A stretch of DNA of 64,000 nucleotides from Pelomyxa schiedti (lineage: Eukaryota > Evosea > Pelobiontida > Pelomyxidae): the NCBI GenBank assembly GCA_020536535.1, contig JAHLWZ010000729.1:1685-65684 (forward strand). Reading direction: 5' to 3'. Position numbers and translations under genes: made by a program. Below, in pieces: positions 35,389-49,600 of this stretch (position 1 is the first letter of the stretch; each line of letters begins with the position of its first letter). Under the pieces are notes generated by a model. That model was not told the origin of the DNA, made no database searches, and saw only the letters and a program-made list of their open reading frames with translations.

Positions 35389-37528
35389 TTACTCTACTGT
35401 CACAGTGACCTGCACTTCATTGTCGTCATCTGCTACTTTTGGTGGCAAAGGGGATACACGGGCACTGAAACCAGGGCCACTTGGTGTGATGGTAACCTGC
35501 TCGCCACTAGTCACAAATGGTAGCGAGAGCCTTTGCCCATAGCTCACTCTTCTCTCACCTGTAGAGTGTTAGCACAGCCACTTTTTTTTTTTTGAAATAT
35601 TTTCACCTGTGGCTGTTGGCTCAGTATGGGACAATTCCAGAACAACGGTTGTCTTTACAGAGTCCTTTGTTGTTCAGTTGAGAAGAAATGGAACAAAGGG
35701 AGGGTAGTGTACTTCTTGCAACAAGCGCAATTTAACAGAACCATCAAATTTACAGGGTGTCACGCCCATGACAACAGAATTTCCGTCTTGCTTCACTGAC
35801 ACTTGCACCTAGGTCGATGTTAGAATTGGCTGGCAAAAAGCATGTATACCTGTGCCGATGTAGTTTCAATCTTGGGAAGCGATTGCGTGTGAACGAGTTG
35901 ATCCTTTTCAATGTTCGCTTCCACTGCGAGCTTATTTTTCATGATGTAGGCTTTAAGTTTCCCATTTGAAATTCTGTACAGTAAAACATTAGAAGGCATC
36001 AGAAGAGCTTTAATATACTTCGGCATTAGGGAACCCACAGGGAAATAGAAAGGAATTTGCCATCCAGTTCGGGAATCGGGAGTGCTGTGCCCAAATCAGT
36101 TTGCTTGGGAAACAACAAAGTAGTTACCAAACTATAATAGAGGATCCCTTCTTGAAGACAGTGTAAGACTCAGGGCCAAGGGGTGCATCCATCTCCACCC
36201 AGTAGGCTTCAGCATTTTCTATACAAATGAGTTTATTACAATAAGTATGCCGGAAAACCAGATATTGTCTTGGGTGTGTCAGATTTTGGGGGAGATGGAG
36301 TAGGTGTTGGAGTTGGGGTGGGAGTAGGTGGGTTAGTTGGTGTGACAGCTGGAGTCGAGGCAGGGGTGACTTTGGGTGTAACAGGTGCAATAGTGGGAAG
36401 AATGCCGGGTGTAGCAGAAGGGTTGGTATCAAAGTCACCTGCCAGTATCAATACAGCCATATTCCCATATTTTGAGTGAGGACCCACAGAAATGCCAGCC
36501 TAAAGGAAGTAAACATATTACCACAGAGTTGTTGCACAGACCACTCGGCAAGATATATCAAACAAACGAGTGCGGTCAACTTTTTTGGACTCACCATCTG
36601 AAATTATCAGCTGTATAATATGTTAAACTTTTTATTATTTTCTTTTGCTACAAAAACCTGTGCAACCACATCAAAGGCGTTAAGGGCACCATAGGAGAAG
36701 AGCTCAAAAAGCTAAGGAACAATCAGTGGAAGAACAAAGTCTTGCTCGAAGTACCCTTATTCTCCAGGCACCATATCTGGTGTACCTCTGGGAGGGTGTG
36801 GTACCATCAGACATTGTGTCATTTGTCTCACCTTATCAGAGAGCTTAGAAACTGAAGTTGTAAGCACGGAAGAACCTCTGGGGCCTGCATCAAGGACCAG
36901 GTCTCTTGCAGAGTGTGATAAAGGCTCACAAAATGTGAGAGGTTCTCTGGCTCCTGCACGACGAAGGAATGCTATAGCAGCGTCAACTGCCTCAATTCCA
37001 TCCGTTGTTTCTCTCTCGCCTACACCCGATACAATTTGCCGCTTACCTTCGACGATTCAGTCCAAAAAAAAAAGGCACAAACACACAAACCTCTAAATGT
37101 GTGTAAAGTTGTAAGAATACGATCTGCAAACGCCGCCGGTGCAGTGCGAGCTGCATTAAGCTCTTTGAATACATCTTCTGCAGTGAATTTTGGTGCCACC
37201 AAAGTTTTATTGGCGACAGCCTTCGATACAGCAGCAGGTCCCTGGGTAGTATTTTGTTTATGTTATTAAGATTGCATATTAACGTACTTGTGCAGCAAGG
37301 CCAAAAAGCTTGGCCATTCTTTCTTCCTCTCTTTTATTTTGTTCTTCAGTTGCCTTTAGACCTCTGTCAAATGGTAGGTGTTATCCACCCATCAGTTATT
37401 GTTATTTTTATTTTTTTATTCTTATTTTTCATTATTATGTTGAACCTATCGTCAGTGTCGCCGGTTGGCGAAGACGCCGAAGTTGAAGTGGCCGTCGGTT
37501 TAGTTGTCAACGGCTCTCCGCACGTCAT
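35389..37528 (-). CDS. CAP/SCP-domain protein with Pro/Thr linker and C-terminal beta-like domain
   Basis: The start at 37528 gives MTCGEPLTTKPTATSTS, spliced in phase to GLKATEEQNKREEERMAKLF and then GPAAVSKAVANKTLVAPKF. A CAP (SCP/TAPS) domain follows: FKELNAARTAPAAFADRIL, a central IEAVDAAIAFLRRA, PLTFCEPLSHSARDLVLDAG and SDGESKKVDRTRLFD (the LIVDDG-like motif). It ends AGISVGPHSKYGNMAVLILA. A PTPTPTP-rich linker leads to a C-terminal region with alternating beta-like strands, ending VADDNEVQVTVTVE. CAP domains bind lipids or metals and are often secreted, but this one has no signal peptide in the model. The canonical His/Glu tetrad was not fully checked. Confidence 0.72.
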
Positions 37529-37952
37529 ACAAAACTATTCGGTTCATGTTAGTTGGTCGCGTCGTTGCGTAGGGTGCCTAACCTTTCCCGACGCCGCTGT
37601 AGCGTGACATCCCGTGCAAATCATTTTTTATTTTTATTGTTTTTCTTGTGTTTGCGGAAAGAGTGCAGTGCCCCTTCAAAAGTTTTTCTCGTCGCTGGCA
37701 CTCGGGAGAGGAAGAATACCGACCTTGCGGCAGAGTGTACCTTCGCACGCAGAAAAGGTAGAACCGAGAATTCATTCTCCACGGAACCACAAGGAAAGTG
37801 TATCGTGGGAATTGTTCAACTTCAGTGAGTAAATTTGGTTGTTTTCCTTGATCAACGGCAGGTAAAAGCTCCAGTTTTCCCCCCACAAACAAAGTGGTGG
37901 AGTTGAGGGAAAATTAGTTGAAAACAAACAGGAAAACAAAGAGAAAATTAAC
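37529..37952. other. Divergent promoter region (CAP gene / PB1-MEDS gene)
   Basis: 424 bp between two start codons. Short frames on both strands have no coding-like composition and no further feature is supported. Confidence 0.5.
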
Positions 37953-39740
37953 ATGGAGTATCGCGTTGTGTTTGTTGACTCGCCAGAGAACCCAGACAGG
38001 GCTCTCAGTGTTTCCTTGCCACCAGCGGTACAACCTCAAAAAGCGTAATAGATAGATTTTTTACGTCCGGTTTCCAAAGGCATCACTGCAACAACTCCTG
38101 GAGACTGTCGCATCAACCGTGGGGTGTTGCCACTCCCAAATGAGTGTTGTTGTGCGGGGAAGACATCTTAAGAGCAGAAATGACTTGGTCTCTGCTTTGG
38201 TGCAACCTCGTGGTATGGACGTTTTAGTACAAGTTGACGAGAATGGATTGAATTTATCCAGCGTTCAGACAACATCTACGTTATACATAAGTCAGTAACT
38301 CGCCCAATCCTCACGAGAAACCTTTGCATGGGAACCATTCTGACCAGAAGTAAGGCTGGCATAAACAGCCAAGAGGTTGGGAGTTGTCTGCCTTCTCCAT
38401 TTTCACTTTGACACTTAATCACAGGCATGTGCAAACATTGTCTCAGAATTGGCCAAGACCTGTACATTAGAATCCTGTGACTGGCGCACTGTGTGCCCCT
38501 TAGTTGTATCATTCCCTTGTTTGCTGATTGACTTGTAGGGGGTGGATGTAATTCAATCTTTTTATCCACGGCCTGAATGCAAGGAGAGACAGCAAGTAGA
38601 TTGCAGCATGAAACTTCGTATGCTTTTCTCAAAGGTATGGGGAGCTTTACACCTTATAAAGAGCAAGCTCTGCATGCAACCTGCACTTCTCTTATCAGCA
38701 TTCGGCAAAAATTAGTCTTTTTGTCCCAGGTTCTGGAAGGTCCAACAAACGAAGATCAATCACAGTGTGATCCCTTACCCAATAACTGAGGATTTAATAA
38801 GTACAGGAAGGATGCAGTTGATTTGGGAGAACAATGTCATCAACTGGCCTCAGTTCTTTCTATTTTAGCAACAACCCTGGCTAGCTTCTCCTCATCTACG
38901 ATGTCAAGTAAATCATGTAATGCCGGCATTTACAAAGCACCTTTTGGGGTTGTCTCTATACACACAGAAGTATTTAATTCCAAGAATGAGCATAATGTAG
39001 GCTAACTCTATCTTACCCCTTCTCACTGGTTGACTGCAGGGTAGAAGGGAAGATATTTCAAGTATCGCTCCAAAGAGATCTCTCATTCCACCGACTAAAG
39101 GCATTGTATGCATACCCCTAGCCAATAGTTGTTTTTTCGTTTGGTTAAGGGAAAAATAGGAAGAAATGGAGGAGCATGATCACACTTGCTTCATCTATGA
39201 TTGCTCTCAAAATGCAAAAGCGGTCGTTATGCAAATGATCCTTGGAACGCTTGCACAGGGCAACAGTTTACTCCTTGTGCTGCAAGCAGCTTTCTTAAGA
39301 GATGTATTCAATGGCCTCTCACAGAGAGGAGTGGACACTGGTACACTCTTATCAACAAATAGACTATCTATTCTGGATAGCTCAGTTTACCTCCATGTAA
39401 GGTTCATTGTGTTTCCAAAACCACCAATCAATTGACCTTCCAGGACCAACCTGCAGAGGAAAGAGTTACCTGGATAAAGGAGAATGCTGAGCACATCCTG
39501 GCAAAAAGTGGATGTAACTCTATCTCAATTGTGGGGGATGTAGGATACCCTACAGACAAGCCTGAGAATGTCCAACAGATATACGAGCAGCAACTATTAT
39601 CTTACGAAACTATTGTAACAAACGCGCTATACAAAGTCCTGCCAGCTGAGTGTATATGCCTCTACGAAAGAGCTGCCTTTCCTCCCCAATTCCTTTCCAA
39701 ATTGATATTGGTGCATGAGTTTGAACTGGAAGAATATTGA
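37953..39740 (+). CDS. PB1-like / MEDS-domain protein
   Basis: The start at 37953 gives MEYRVVFVDSPENPDRALSV. After one intron, ASLQQLLETVASTVG and VVVRGRHLKSRNDLVSALVQ continue a PB1-like ubiquitin fold that ends DVLVQVDENG. Middle exons are helical (YRKDAVDLGEQCHQLASVLS). From about 39166 the sequence matches a MEDS domain (the DcmR sensory domain of prokaryotic regulators): HDHTCFIYDCSQNAKAVVMQ, GNSLLLVLQAAFLRDVFNGL, an intron, then ERVTWIKENAEHILAKSGCN, LLSYETIVTNALYKVLPAEC and ICLYERAAFPPQFLSKLILV with the usual terminal His-Glu. MEDS domains are mostly bacterial and archaeal hydrocarbon or stress sensors (family knowledge). The MEDS part could be a separate gene starting at 39166, since the linker exons near 39000-39165 are uncertain. 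Confidence 0.62.
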
Positions 39741-39845
39741 TAGGTGCCACACAACATGAAAAACGAATTTTGTATAAAGTAAACTGCATCCTAATATAGT
39801 TGCAGAAAACACTCTTTCTTTCCTTTGTTTGGTCAGTATTTTTGG

Positions 39846-40763
39846 TCAGTGGTTTTTCAGCCAGGCACGAAACGAATTCACAAACGCTAATCGAGTCCCA
39901 CTCATTCCAGCAGCCACAGCCCACCCAGGAAGGCTTCCCCTGAACAAATGAGAAACAGACAATGGGCAGAAATACCAACCTCAGATCGGTGCAAACAATC
40001 TCTGTTATCTCGGTTGTGTTTGGGTCCACCTCTCTGAATATAACGCCAGAGGGGTAATTCTTTGCACGAACTGAACCTTTTTGAAAGGAGATGAGTATAC
40101 TTTTTAAAAAGTAGTCTTGGGGTACCCTGAGCTGGAGTGAGAGATACACCCTCATAAGCTTGAGAACAAAGCACAGCGGCGCGACAAGTGGGATATGATG
40201 AAAGTGGCGGGACATCAGACATAACCCGGCAGTCCACATAGTCACGGGAAGATATCCACCCTCCAACAGCTGGATTTGTTACGACATGAACTATATCCCG
40301 GCGCCAAGTTCTCCCTGAATGAGTTGCGCAAGGGTCTATAGTGTAAATTGATTCCAGAATCTTGAAGGTATTGTCCAATTCTTGATGACTGACAGGATCT
40401 GCACCAGGTTAACCGGAAAGTAGCTAAAAAAAAGGGAAGATTCTTAACCCCACAGTGACTCAAGAACTTTGTTCATGGGAGCATTCAACAATGCAACTGT
40501 CTTGAACGTTGAAGGGCGTGGCTCTGTTCCAGGCCTAATATCAGCCCTGCTTACAGTCACACCATCCTGTGCAATATCGGTAAATCTCAATGCATGTATC
40601 AATAACAGTTATTTGTGGTGACCAGCGGATAACACACCCCTGACTTAACTACGGACCAAATGTCAGCCCTCTGCGCCTTCGATATTAATTCGTCAATTGT
40701 GGCCTGGCACAGATCGCACAGATCTTCCCCGGTCCATGATGGAAGCGCAGGCAATTTACTCAT
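39846..40763 (-). CDS. START-domain lipid-binding protein
   Basis: The start at 40763 gives MSKLPALPSWTGEDLCDLCQ, then ATIDELISKAQRADIW. Spliced exons continue with VTVSRADIRPGTEPRPSTFK, VALLNAPMNKVLESL and FKILESIYTIDPCATHSGRT. DIVHVVTNPAVGGWISSRDY corresponds to the START strand before the RDFV-like motif. NYPSGVIFREVDPNTTEITE and GSLPGWAVAAGMSGTRLAFV form the last strands and the lid helix. START domains carry sterols, phospholipids or ceramides between membranes. At about 240 residues it is essentially a stand-alone StAR-type domain. The ligand cannot be inferred. It is divergent from the MST-like kinase, with 135 bp between start codons. Confidence 0.75.
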
Positions 40764-40898
40764 GTCAATGTGCCAAGGTGTAAGACGAACTGGAAAATAC
40801 GATAAACGGAAACACTTTTTTCCGAAAAAATGATGATCTGCCTGATGAAAAGAGACAAGGAAAAGAACCATAAAAAGATACAAAAAGGCTCTTCGCAG

Positions 40899-43927
<3,029 letters not shown>

Positions 43928-44046
43928 TTTAGGCAGAAATGTAACACCAAATTGATAATTGAAAAAAATGAAAAACTTTATTTTCATTTCGAGGGAAGAG
44001 TGATAGGAATTGTACAGAGAATGGATTGCGTGAGGTGGGTGACTAG

Positions 44047-45522
44047 CTACACCTTGAGGGGTTCACAGGTGGGCAACGGCGAGGGTGAGGGTGAGGCATT
44101 TGTGCCGGAGACTGAAGAGTGGGTGACAGTGGTTGGGTTTGCTTCAGTGGAAGGTGTGCCGGTTGTGGACTCGATAATCTGGGTGAGTAGTGCGCTAAGG
44201 TCGTCGTGACATTCAGTGTTGGCGTTTTGGGTGGCAGTTGCGGCCGTGTTGTGAATTTCAGTGGAAGTCGGTTGTGTGTCACATTCACAAGGAGTTGTAG
44301 GAGTAGTGATATGCTGGTGAACGCGTGATTTCTTGTTTGAACGTACCGTTAATCCTAAAGATATTAGTACGGTATGAATAAAAAAAAAAAGGTGAAACCT
44401 TGGTGATCGTCAATGACCTGCCCAAGATCTTTCGGAGGTCGTTTCCTGGCAGTATAACCCTGTGTGTTAGTGTGGAGTGCGTGAGGGGAGAGGGGAGGCG
44501 TGTTGGGAGAAGAGGGTTGGGGGGTGTTCTGGTCCTTTTCTATAACGAATTCTTCACGAAAGGCACAATTTGGAAGTTTAATGGACTCATCCAACTCGGG
44601 CACAACTGGAGTTGAAGGAGGTGGAGGAGGAACACTCAGCGCAGGGGAACTGCACCCTGGCACGCAAAAGCCTTCTATGAGTTCATCCACCTCTCCAGTT
44701 CTTGTTGAACTGGGAACCAAAGCTCCAATCTCACTTACAAATTCATCTATCTCTGCAAATTCGCCAGCTGCTATAGGAGTGCTTCCGTCCACCTCTTCAA
44801 CAACGACTGCTGTAACAATACTTCTCTCATCTTTCACACTGCCCCCTTCAAGCACTTCCTCACAGGTACCAAGTGGTGTCTCAATATTGGCTGTGGGTTC
44901 CGCGGTCGTTAGAGTAGCTGTGACAGTCCGGGCCAGTTGAACCTGTTTCCCTAAGAAGACATCAGAACTACTGCCGCAAATCATTTAAGGACGCACAAGT
45001 ATCCAAGAGCTTATTAAAGGTGACAGTAAAGTTTGAAGCACCAGCCTTCAGCTCAATTACAAGTGGTGGCAGTTCAGTGTTACCTGCATTCAGGGCTTCC
45101 CAAAAATGTACCAGAATGGACATAGGAATTTGCTGTGATGTTGTTTAGTACGAAGGAAGGAGGGAACAAGAAATTACTTCAGCATAGGACAAGCCAGTTC
45201 TAAAGGACAGGCCCAAACCCGGAAACACCAATGTTACGTCGGAGGCAATAGAAAACCTATCCTGCAAAGCGCGCATGAAAGTGGCGACGTTTTTGTCAAT
45301 GAGATCGGCGCGGCTCTCAAACAGAAGAGATGCGTTCGCGTTCGACGTGGAGTCGCTCGGTGGAAGAAACACTGAGTACACACCACCAAGATACGACAAA
45401 GAAATGTCGGGAATTGCTGCACGGAGAAACAGGAAACAAGCCGTAAGACAAAAAAAAAAAAAAAGCCAGAAAAGAAACCATTCGGAACCTTCAATAAGAT
45501 CTGTCTCGAAAGCGTCCAACAT
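44047..45522 (-). CDS. Unrecognised protein with folded N terminus and Pro/Thr/Glu-rich tail
   Basis: The ATG at 45522 gives MLDAFETDLIE, spliced to AIPDISLSYLGGVYSVFLPP. The N-terminal 150 residues look globular: ADLIDKNVATFMRALQDRFS, DVTLVFPGLGLSFRTGLSYA, then after introns SILVHFWEALNAGNTELPPL and VIELKAGASNFTVTFNKLLD. The rest is acidic and Thr/Pro-rich (EEVDGSTPIAAGEFAEIDEF) with a short basic TARKRPPKDLG. A last exon ends CEPLKV at the stop 44047-44049. No family is recognised; the N-terminal beta/alpha pattern may be a small adaptor fold (inference). The gene is convergent with the MST-like kinase (120 bp stop to stop). Conserved frames across five or more splice junctions support it. 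Confidence 0.55.
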
Positions 45523-45874
45523 CGGTGAACAATAGTGTAGTGCGGCTCACTATTTGTTGTCGTAACTCTGACTCGTATTTTTTTTTTTTTTGTTTTTATC
45601 TCCCTTGCCTTTTCCAGATTCTCAGGGTCTGGCCCTACGGAGTGAATGAGAAGAAGTCGATTCTTGTACCCGCCAGCGGGTACTCCCCTCGTGATCTTTT
45701 TGGCTCGTAAACAACCCACATTGTTGGGACGGCCCAAAAAAAGAAACGAGGGCGGGGAGCCCATAATGTCGCGCACTTTCAAAACACTTGGTTGCCAGGC
45801 AAGAAAATTCACAAACGAAGGTGAGGTTTTTTTACCCTGGCTTCTAGACTCACGCCCCTCTGAGTCGAAAACTT
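45523..45874. other. Spacer with a short palindrome
   Basis: No gene is supported on either strand. An 8-bp perfect palindrome with a 2-nt centre lies at 45666-45683 (GTACCCGC/GCGGGTAC). Confidence 0.5.
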
Positions 45875-46468
45875 TTACAGTAACATCCTCATGTCGGTGT
45901 TGTGGCCCTCAGGCGACCAGTAGCCGTCGCCGTAGGCCACGAAGCCGTGGCGTTGGTACCACCGCACCGCCCTGCCGTTGTTTGTCTGCACGCCCCCGAG
46001 CAGCACGAGGCTCCTGCACCCCAGCGCCGACCTGCAGAACCCCACGACGTGCGGGAAGCACGCGGCGGCCACCCCCCGCGACTGCCACTCGTCCGCGACG
46101 CAGGGCGCGAACGCCGCGTCGGCCTCGCCCAGGCTCGCCCCCGCGCGGTAGTAGCGCGCCCGCGCGTGCGCGTCGCACCCCAGGCCGATGGAGAAGTACG
46201 CGACCACGACGACGGCAGGCGGCGGCGGCGGCGGCGGCGGTGCAGTGTGGTCCAGGGCCTCGGTCACGTCCAGCGCCACGAGCGAGGTTGCTTGGGGGTC
46301 GTGGCAGAGGGACGACGCGGTTGCTTGGTCCAAGGCGTGCGGAGCAAAGAACTTCCTGGTGGCAGTCGACAGCGACGCGAAAAAAGACCCCAGTGCGGGG
46401 GAGTGATCGGGACGCAGGACGTGCAGCTGCAGGCGCGAGGAGGGCCCGCAGGGCACTAGGGCTATCAT
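45875..46468 (-). CDS. GNAT-family N-acetyltransferase
   Basis: A single 197-codon exon, clearly more GC-rich than its neighbours. The N terminus reads MIALVPCGPSSRLQLHVLRP, with a hydrophobic-beta/helix layout and a run of 8-9 Pro (a GGC repeat on the plus strand). The acetyl-CoA-binding motif A region reads CVADEWQSRGVAAACFPHVV, a V-x-x-x-x-Q-x-x-G-x-A variant. It is followed by NNGRAVRWYQRHGFVAYGDG, the N..A...Y...GF signature of motif B. It probably transfers acetyl from acetyl-CoA to an amine of a small molecule or protein; the substrate is unknown. Absence of introns and higher GC suggest recent acquisition or retroposition (inference). Confidence 0.8.
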   Translation of the reverse strand: MIALVPCGPSSRLQLHVLRPDHSPALGSFFASLSTATRKFFAPHALDQATASSLCHDPQATSLVALDVTEALDHTAPPPPPPPPAVVVVAYFSIGLGCDAHARARYYRAGASLGEADAAFAPCVADEWQSRGVAAACFPHVVGFCRSALGCRSLVLLGGVQTNNGRAVRWYQRHGFVAYGDGYWSPEGHNTDMRMLL

Positions 46469-46620
46469 TTTTTTTTTTTTTTAATATCTTTCACCATCCA
46501 TCTTTACGTGGTTTCGTTTCTTAAGGTTCGAAAGGGCTTAATGTGTTTATGTTTTTTCCCCCAGCTCGTGGGTTTTGCCCTCTTTTGTGGATGAAGCACA
46601 GAGCAGGTTATGAGTTAGAG

Positions 46621-49600
46621 CTAGGAAGAAGATGACGAGGATGAAGACCTCTTTTTCCTCTTTCTCCGGCTTTTGATTGTGGTTGACGATGAGGAAGTCG
46701 AGGAATTTGATGCACGTTTCTTCCTGTCCTTCTTTGAGTTCTTCCCACGAGATTGTGTCCCCTTTTTTTTCGGCATGTAAATGGCCTTTTTTTTGGGTCG
46801 TCGCTTTCGTTTGGGCTTTGTTTGTTGTGGGGACGAGGATGAGGATGAGGATGAGGATGAGGATGAGGATGAGGATGAGGATGAGGATGAGGATGAGGAT
46901 GAGGATGAGGATGAGGATGAGGATGAGGATGAGGATGAGGATGNNNNNNNNNNNNNNNNNNNNNNNNNNNNNNNNNNNNNNNNNNNNNNNNNNNNNNNNN
47001 NNNNNNNNNNNNNNNNNNNNNNNNNNNNNNNNNNNNNNNNNNNATGAGGATGAGGATGAGGATGAGGATGAGGATGAGGATGAGGATGAGGATGAGGATG
47101 AGGATGAGGATGAGGATGAGGATGAGGATGAGGATGAGGATGAGGATGAGGATGAGGATGAGGAAGAAGTGCAAGCCTTTGTTGTGGCTTTTCTACTGGA
47201 ATGGCGTTGTGTTGCCGAGATGTCATCATCATCAGGGCTGTCATTGTCTGTGGGACTTTCCTCCTTTGCTCTCAGTGATGACATGGGAATGGGTGGCAGT
47301 GGCTTCTTGAGCCGGAACTGTTCCACTCTGGAATCGTACTTGAGAAGTGCAGCCAAAGGTGGGCTGCAATTCAGCACTGACCCTTTGTTTGCACTTGGCG
47401 GTGGGTTCTTGAGGATGTACTTGAGGGCCTCTTCTGTTGATGGGCGTTCATCAAACAGTTCCTTAGAGAGGAGTTCCGCCCATTTCTTTACTTCCGCACA
47501 ACTCTCTGGGTGGGTCTTACAGAAAGGGGCTTGGCTTAGCATTTGTCCTAGCATATACACATCAGATTTGGCACTGCACTTGCGATCTATGGGTTTTTCA
47601 AGAAGGCGCACAGTTTTTGAGTGATAGGTACCAAACTCGGCAGCATATTCCAAGTCGATCAGAAGCCAGCTATTTGTATCTGGGTTGAACACAAGATTCG
47701 CCCACCTCACATCACGGTGGGCAATTCCGAGGCTGTGAAGGCCTGCCAGGCCAAATAGAGTGCTCACCGCAGCTATGAATAGCTCCAATTCATTGGTTGG
47801 GTGCCGAGCATCACCAAGTGGCGCTAGTGTTACTTCTAATTCTTCTGCACTCTTGGTTTTCTTCGTGTCCCTACTGCCCTTCCTCCCACTGCTGATAACT
47901 CTTGGGAAGTGCACAGCATGAATTATGAAAGGCTTCAATGATTCTTCGACATCTTCTTGTAATCGTCTGTAGACTGAGGAAAATGTTTCAACAGAGAAAG
48001 TAGAACTGTGCAAGTGTCAGTTAGAGCACTCTGATTGGCACAACAAACCAAGTGCGTGATATCCTCTTGTGTATGTACCTATTACTCTTTAAGGTCACCA
48101 CACAATTTGATTCTTCTTTCTTCAGTATGATATCTGTAGTCACAGGTATCTTTTGCGTACCATAAGTGTACATTGCGTTTTAGGTATTGACAATGTTACA
48201 TACCCTGTGAAATACATCAAATGTTTTTATCAAACGGCAAACATTGATAGCAAAAATGAACATTTGCAGCTTATCCTATGTGATGAATGTAAGGTTTGTA
48301 CAGAAAACAGAAATGAAAACAAACATTTTCTTGAAGCATATCCAGTGACGGCCCCAGCTGTTCAGTGACATATTGTTTGTTTTTTCCTTTAAAGCACACA
48401 CAGGGCTGAAAAGTTGCCCCAGAAGTTGCATAGGTCACAAGGTACTTAATGAAAGTAGCCTCAAACCAGGGATCTTTACGGATCTTCTTCCTTAACTCTT
48501 TTTTTGGTTTCCCTAGTGGGTGGACTGCACATTTTTCTTCACCTTCTTTATTTTTGAAAACAGGAGCTCACCTTTGACCATAAGTTTCCCATCAAACTCA
48601 AACCACCAGTCTGCTCGTGTTCCCGCCACAGATACAGATTTTTCTGTTCTGTTCCTTTGTGGTGTTTTGCTTCTTGCTGCCACATCAGGATTGTGCTTCC
48701 TCCATTGGTGAAATGGTTCTGCAAAGTATTTCTCAATCCAGCCAGCAAGGGAAGCCTCTGAGCTGTCTGGGATGCTTTCTCTTCGATATTTCAGTCCAGA
48801 ATAAACCTCACACAAACCAGGGCAACTCCTTGCCAGGTCAAACTGGAACACTTTTGGGAACCTTTGATGCAACCAAATCTCTGAAGAATCAGAAGAAACA
48901 GCCAAAGGGGTATCCAACAGGTACTTTTTGAGTTCTGCTCTTACAGGCACCTTATCAAAAGGTTTTATCAGAGCATCAATTATTTCTTTTGTCACATCCT
49001 CTTTTTGGAGTTACATAACACTCAAAAAAGAAAACATAAACCTTGAGATGACAATGTGTCAATCAAATCATCCTCTGATGTAATTGATAGCATTGTCTCC
49101 AATGCTTCCTCACACATATCCATACCATTTATTTTCTTCATAAACTGCTGTTTTGCCAGAGGAGCGCAATCTTGCCTAATAATAAGAGAATACAAACGCT
49201 TTTTCTTTTGGGAATTCAATGAAAGTGGAAAGAATTCACTCATACCTCTGCTGTAAAAAGCTGATGAAGAAACTTGGATGCTGAAGGTGCAACCACAAGA
49301 ATTGGCACCAAAGAGATAAGATTTGCGATGTTTTCAGTTCTAAGGGTCCAGAATTGAACTAGAAGTGTTTTGAAGTCACAGTTCAAAGATTTCATCTAAA
49401 AAAAAATGAGCTCCAGTGATTTCGAAAGGATAACCTTATGATTGGCCAAAGCCAAGGTTAAGCCATAAGAATCTTTACAGAGGAGCAGTTCCCTAGTGAG
49501 TATGACAAGAGATTCGAGATTTAAATCATCAAGGAATGAGGTGACTTCCATAGGACAACAAGTGTTGATCTAGATTTGTTAGAAATGATAACTGAAAAAT

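Noticed and set aside
45646-46524. 292-codon plus-strand Arg/Pro-rich frame
   Set aside because: It overlaps the GNAT gene in antisense; the minus strand has the acetyltransferase signature and the plus frame is a product of high GC.
48520-48600. PD-(D/E)xK nuclease-like motif (D...GE) before the kinase
   Set aside because: A strong GTGAGC donor falls on the GE codons; splicing there gives GKPK, so the motif probably does not exist in the protein.
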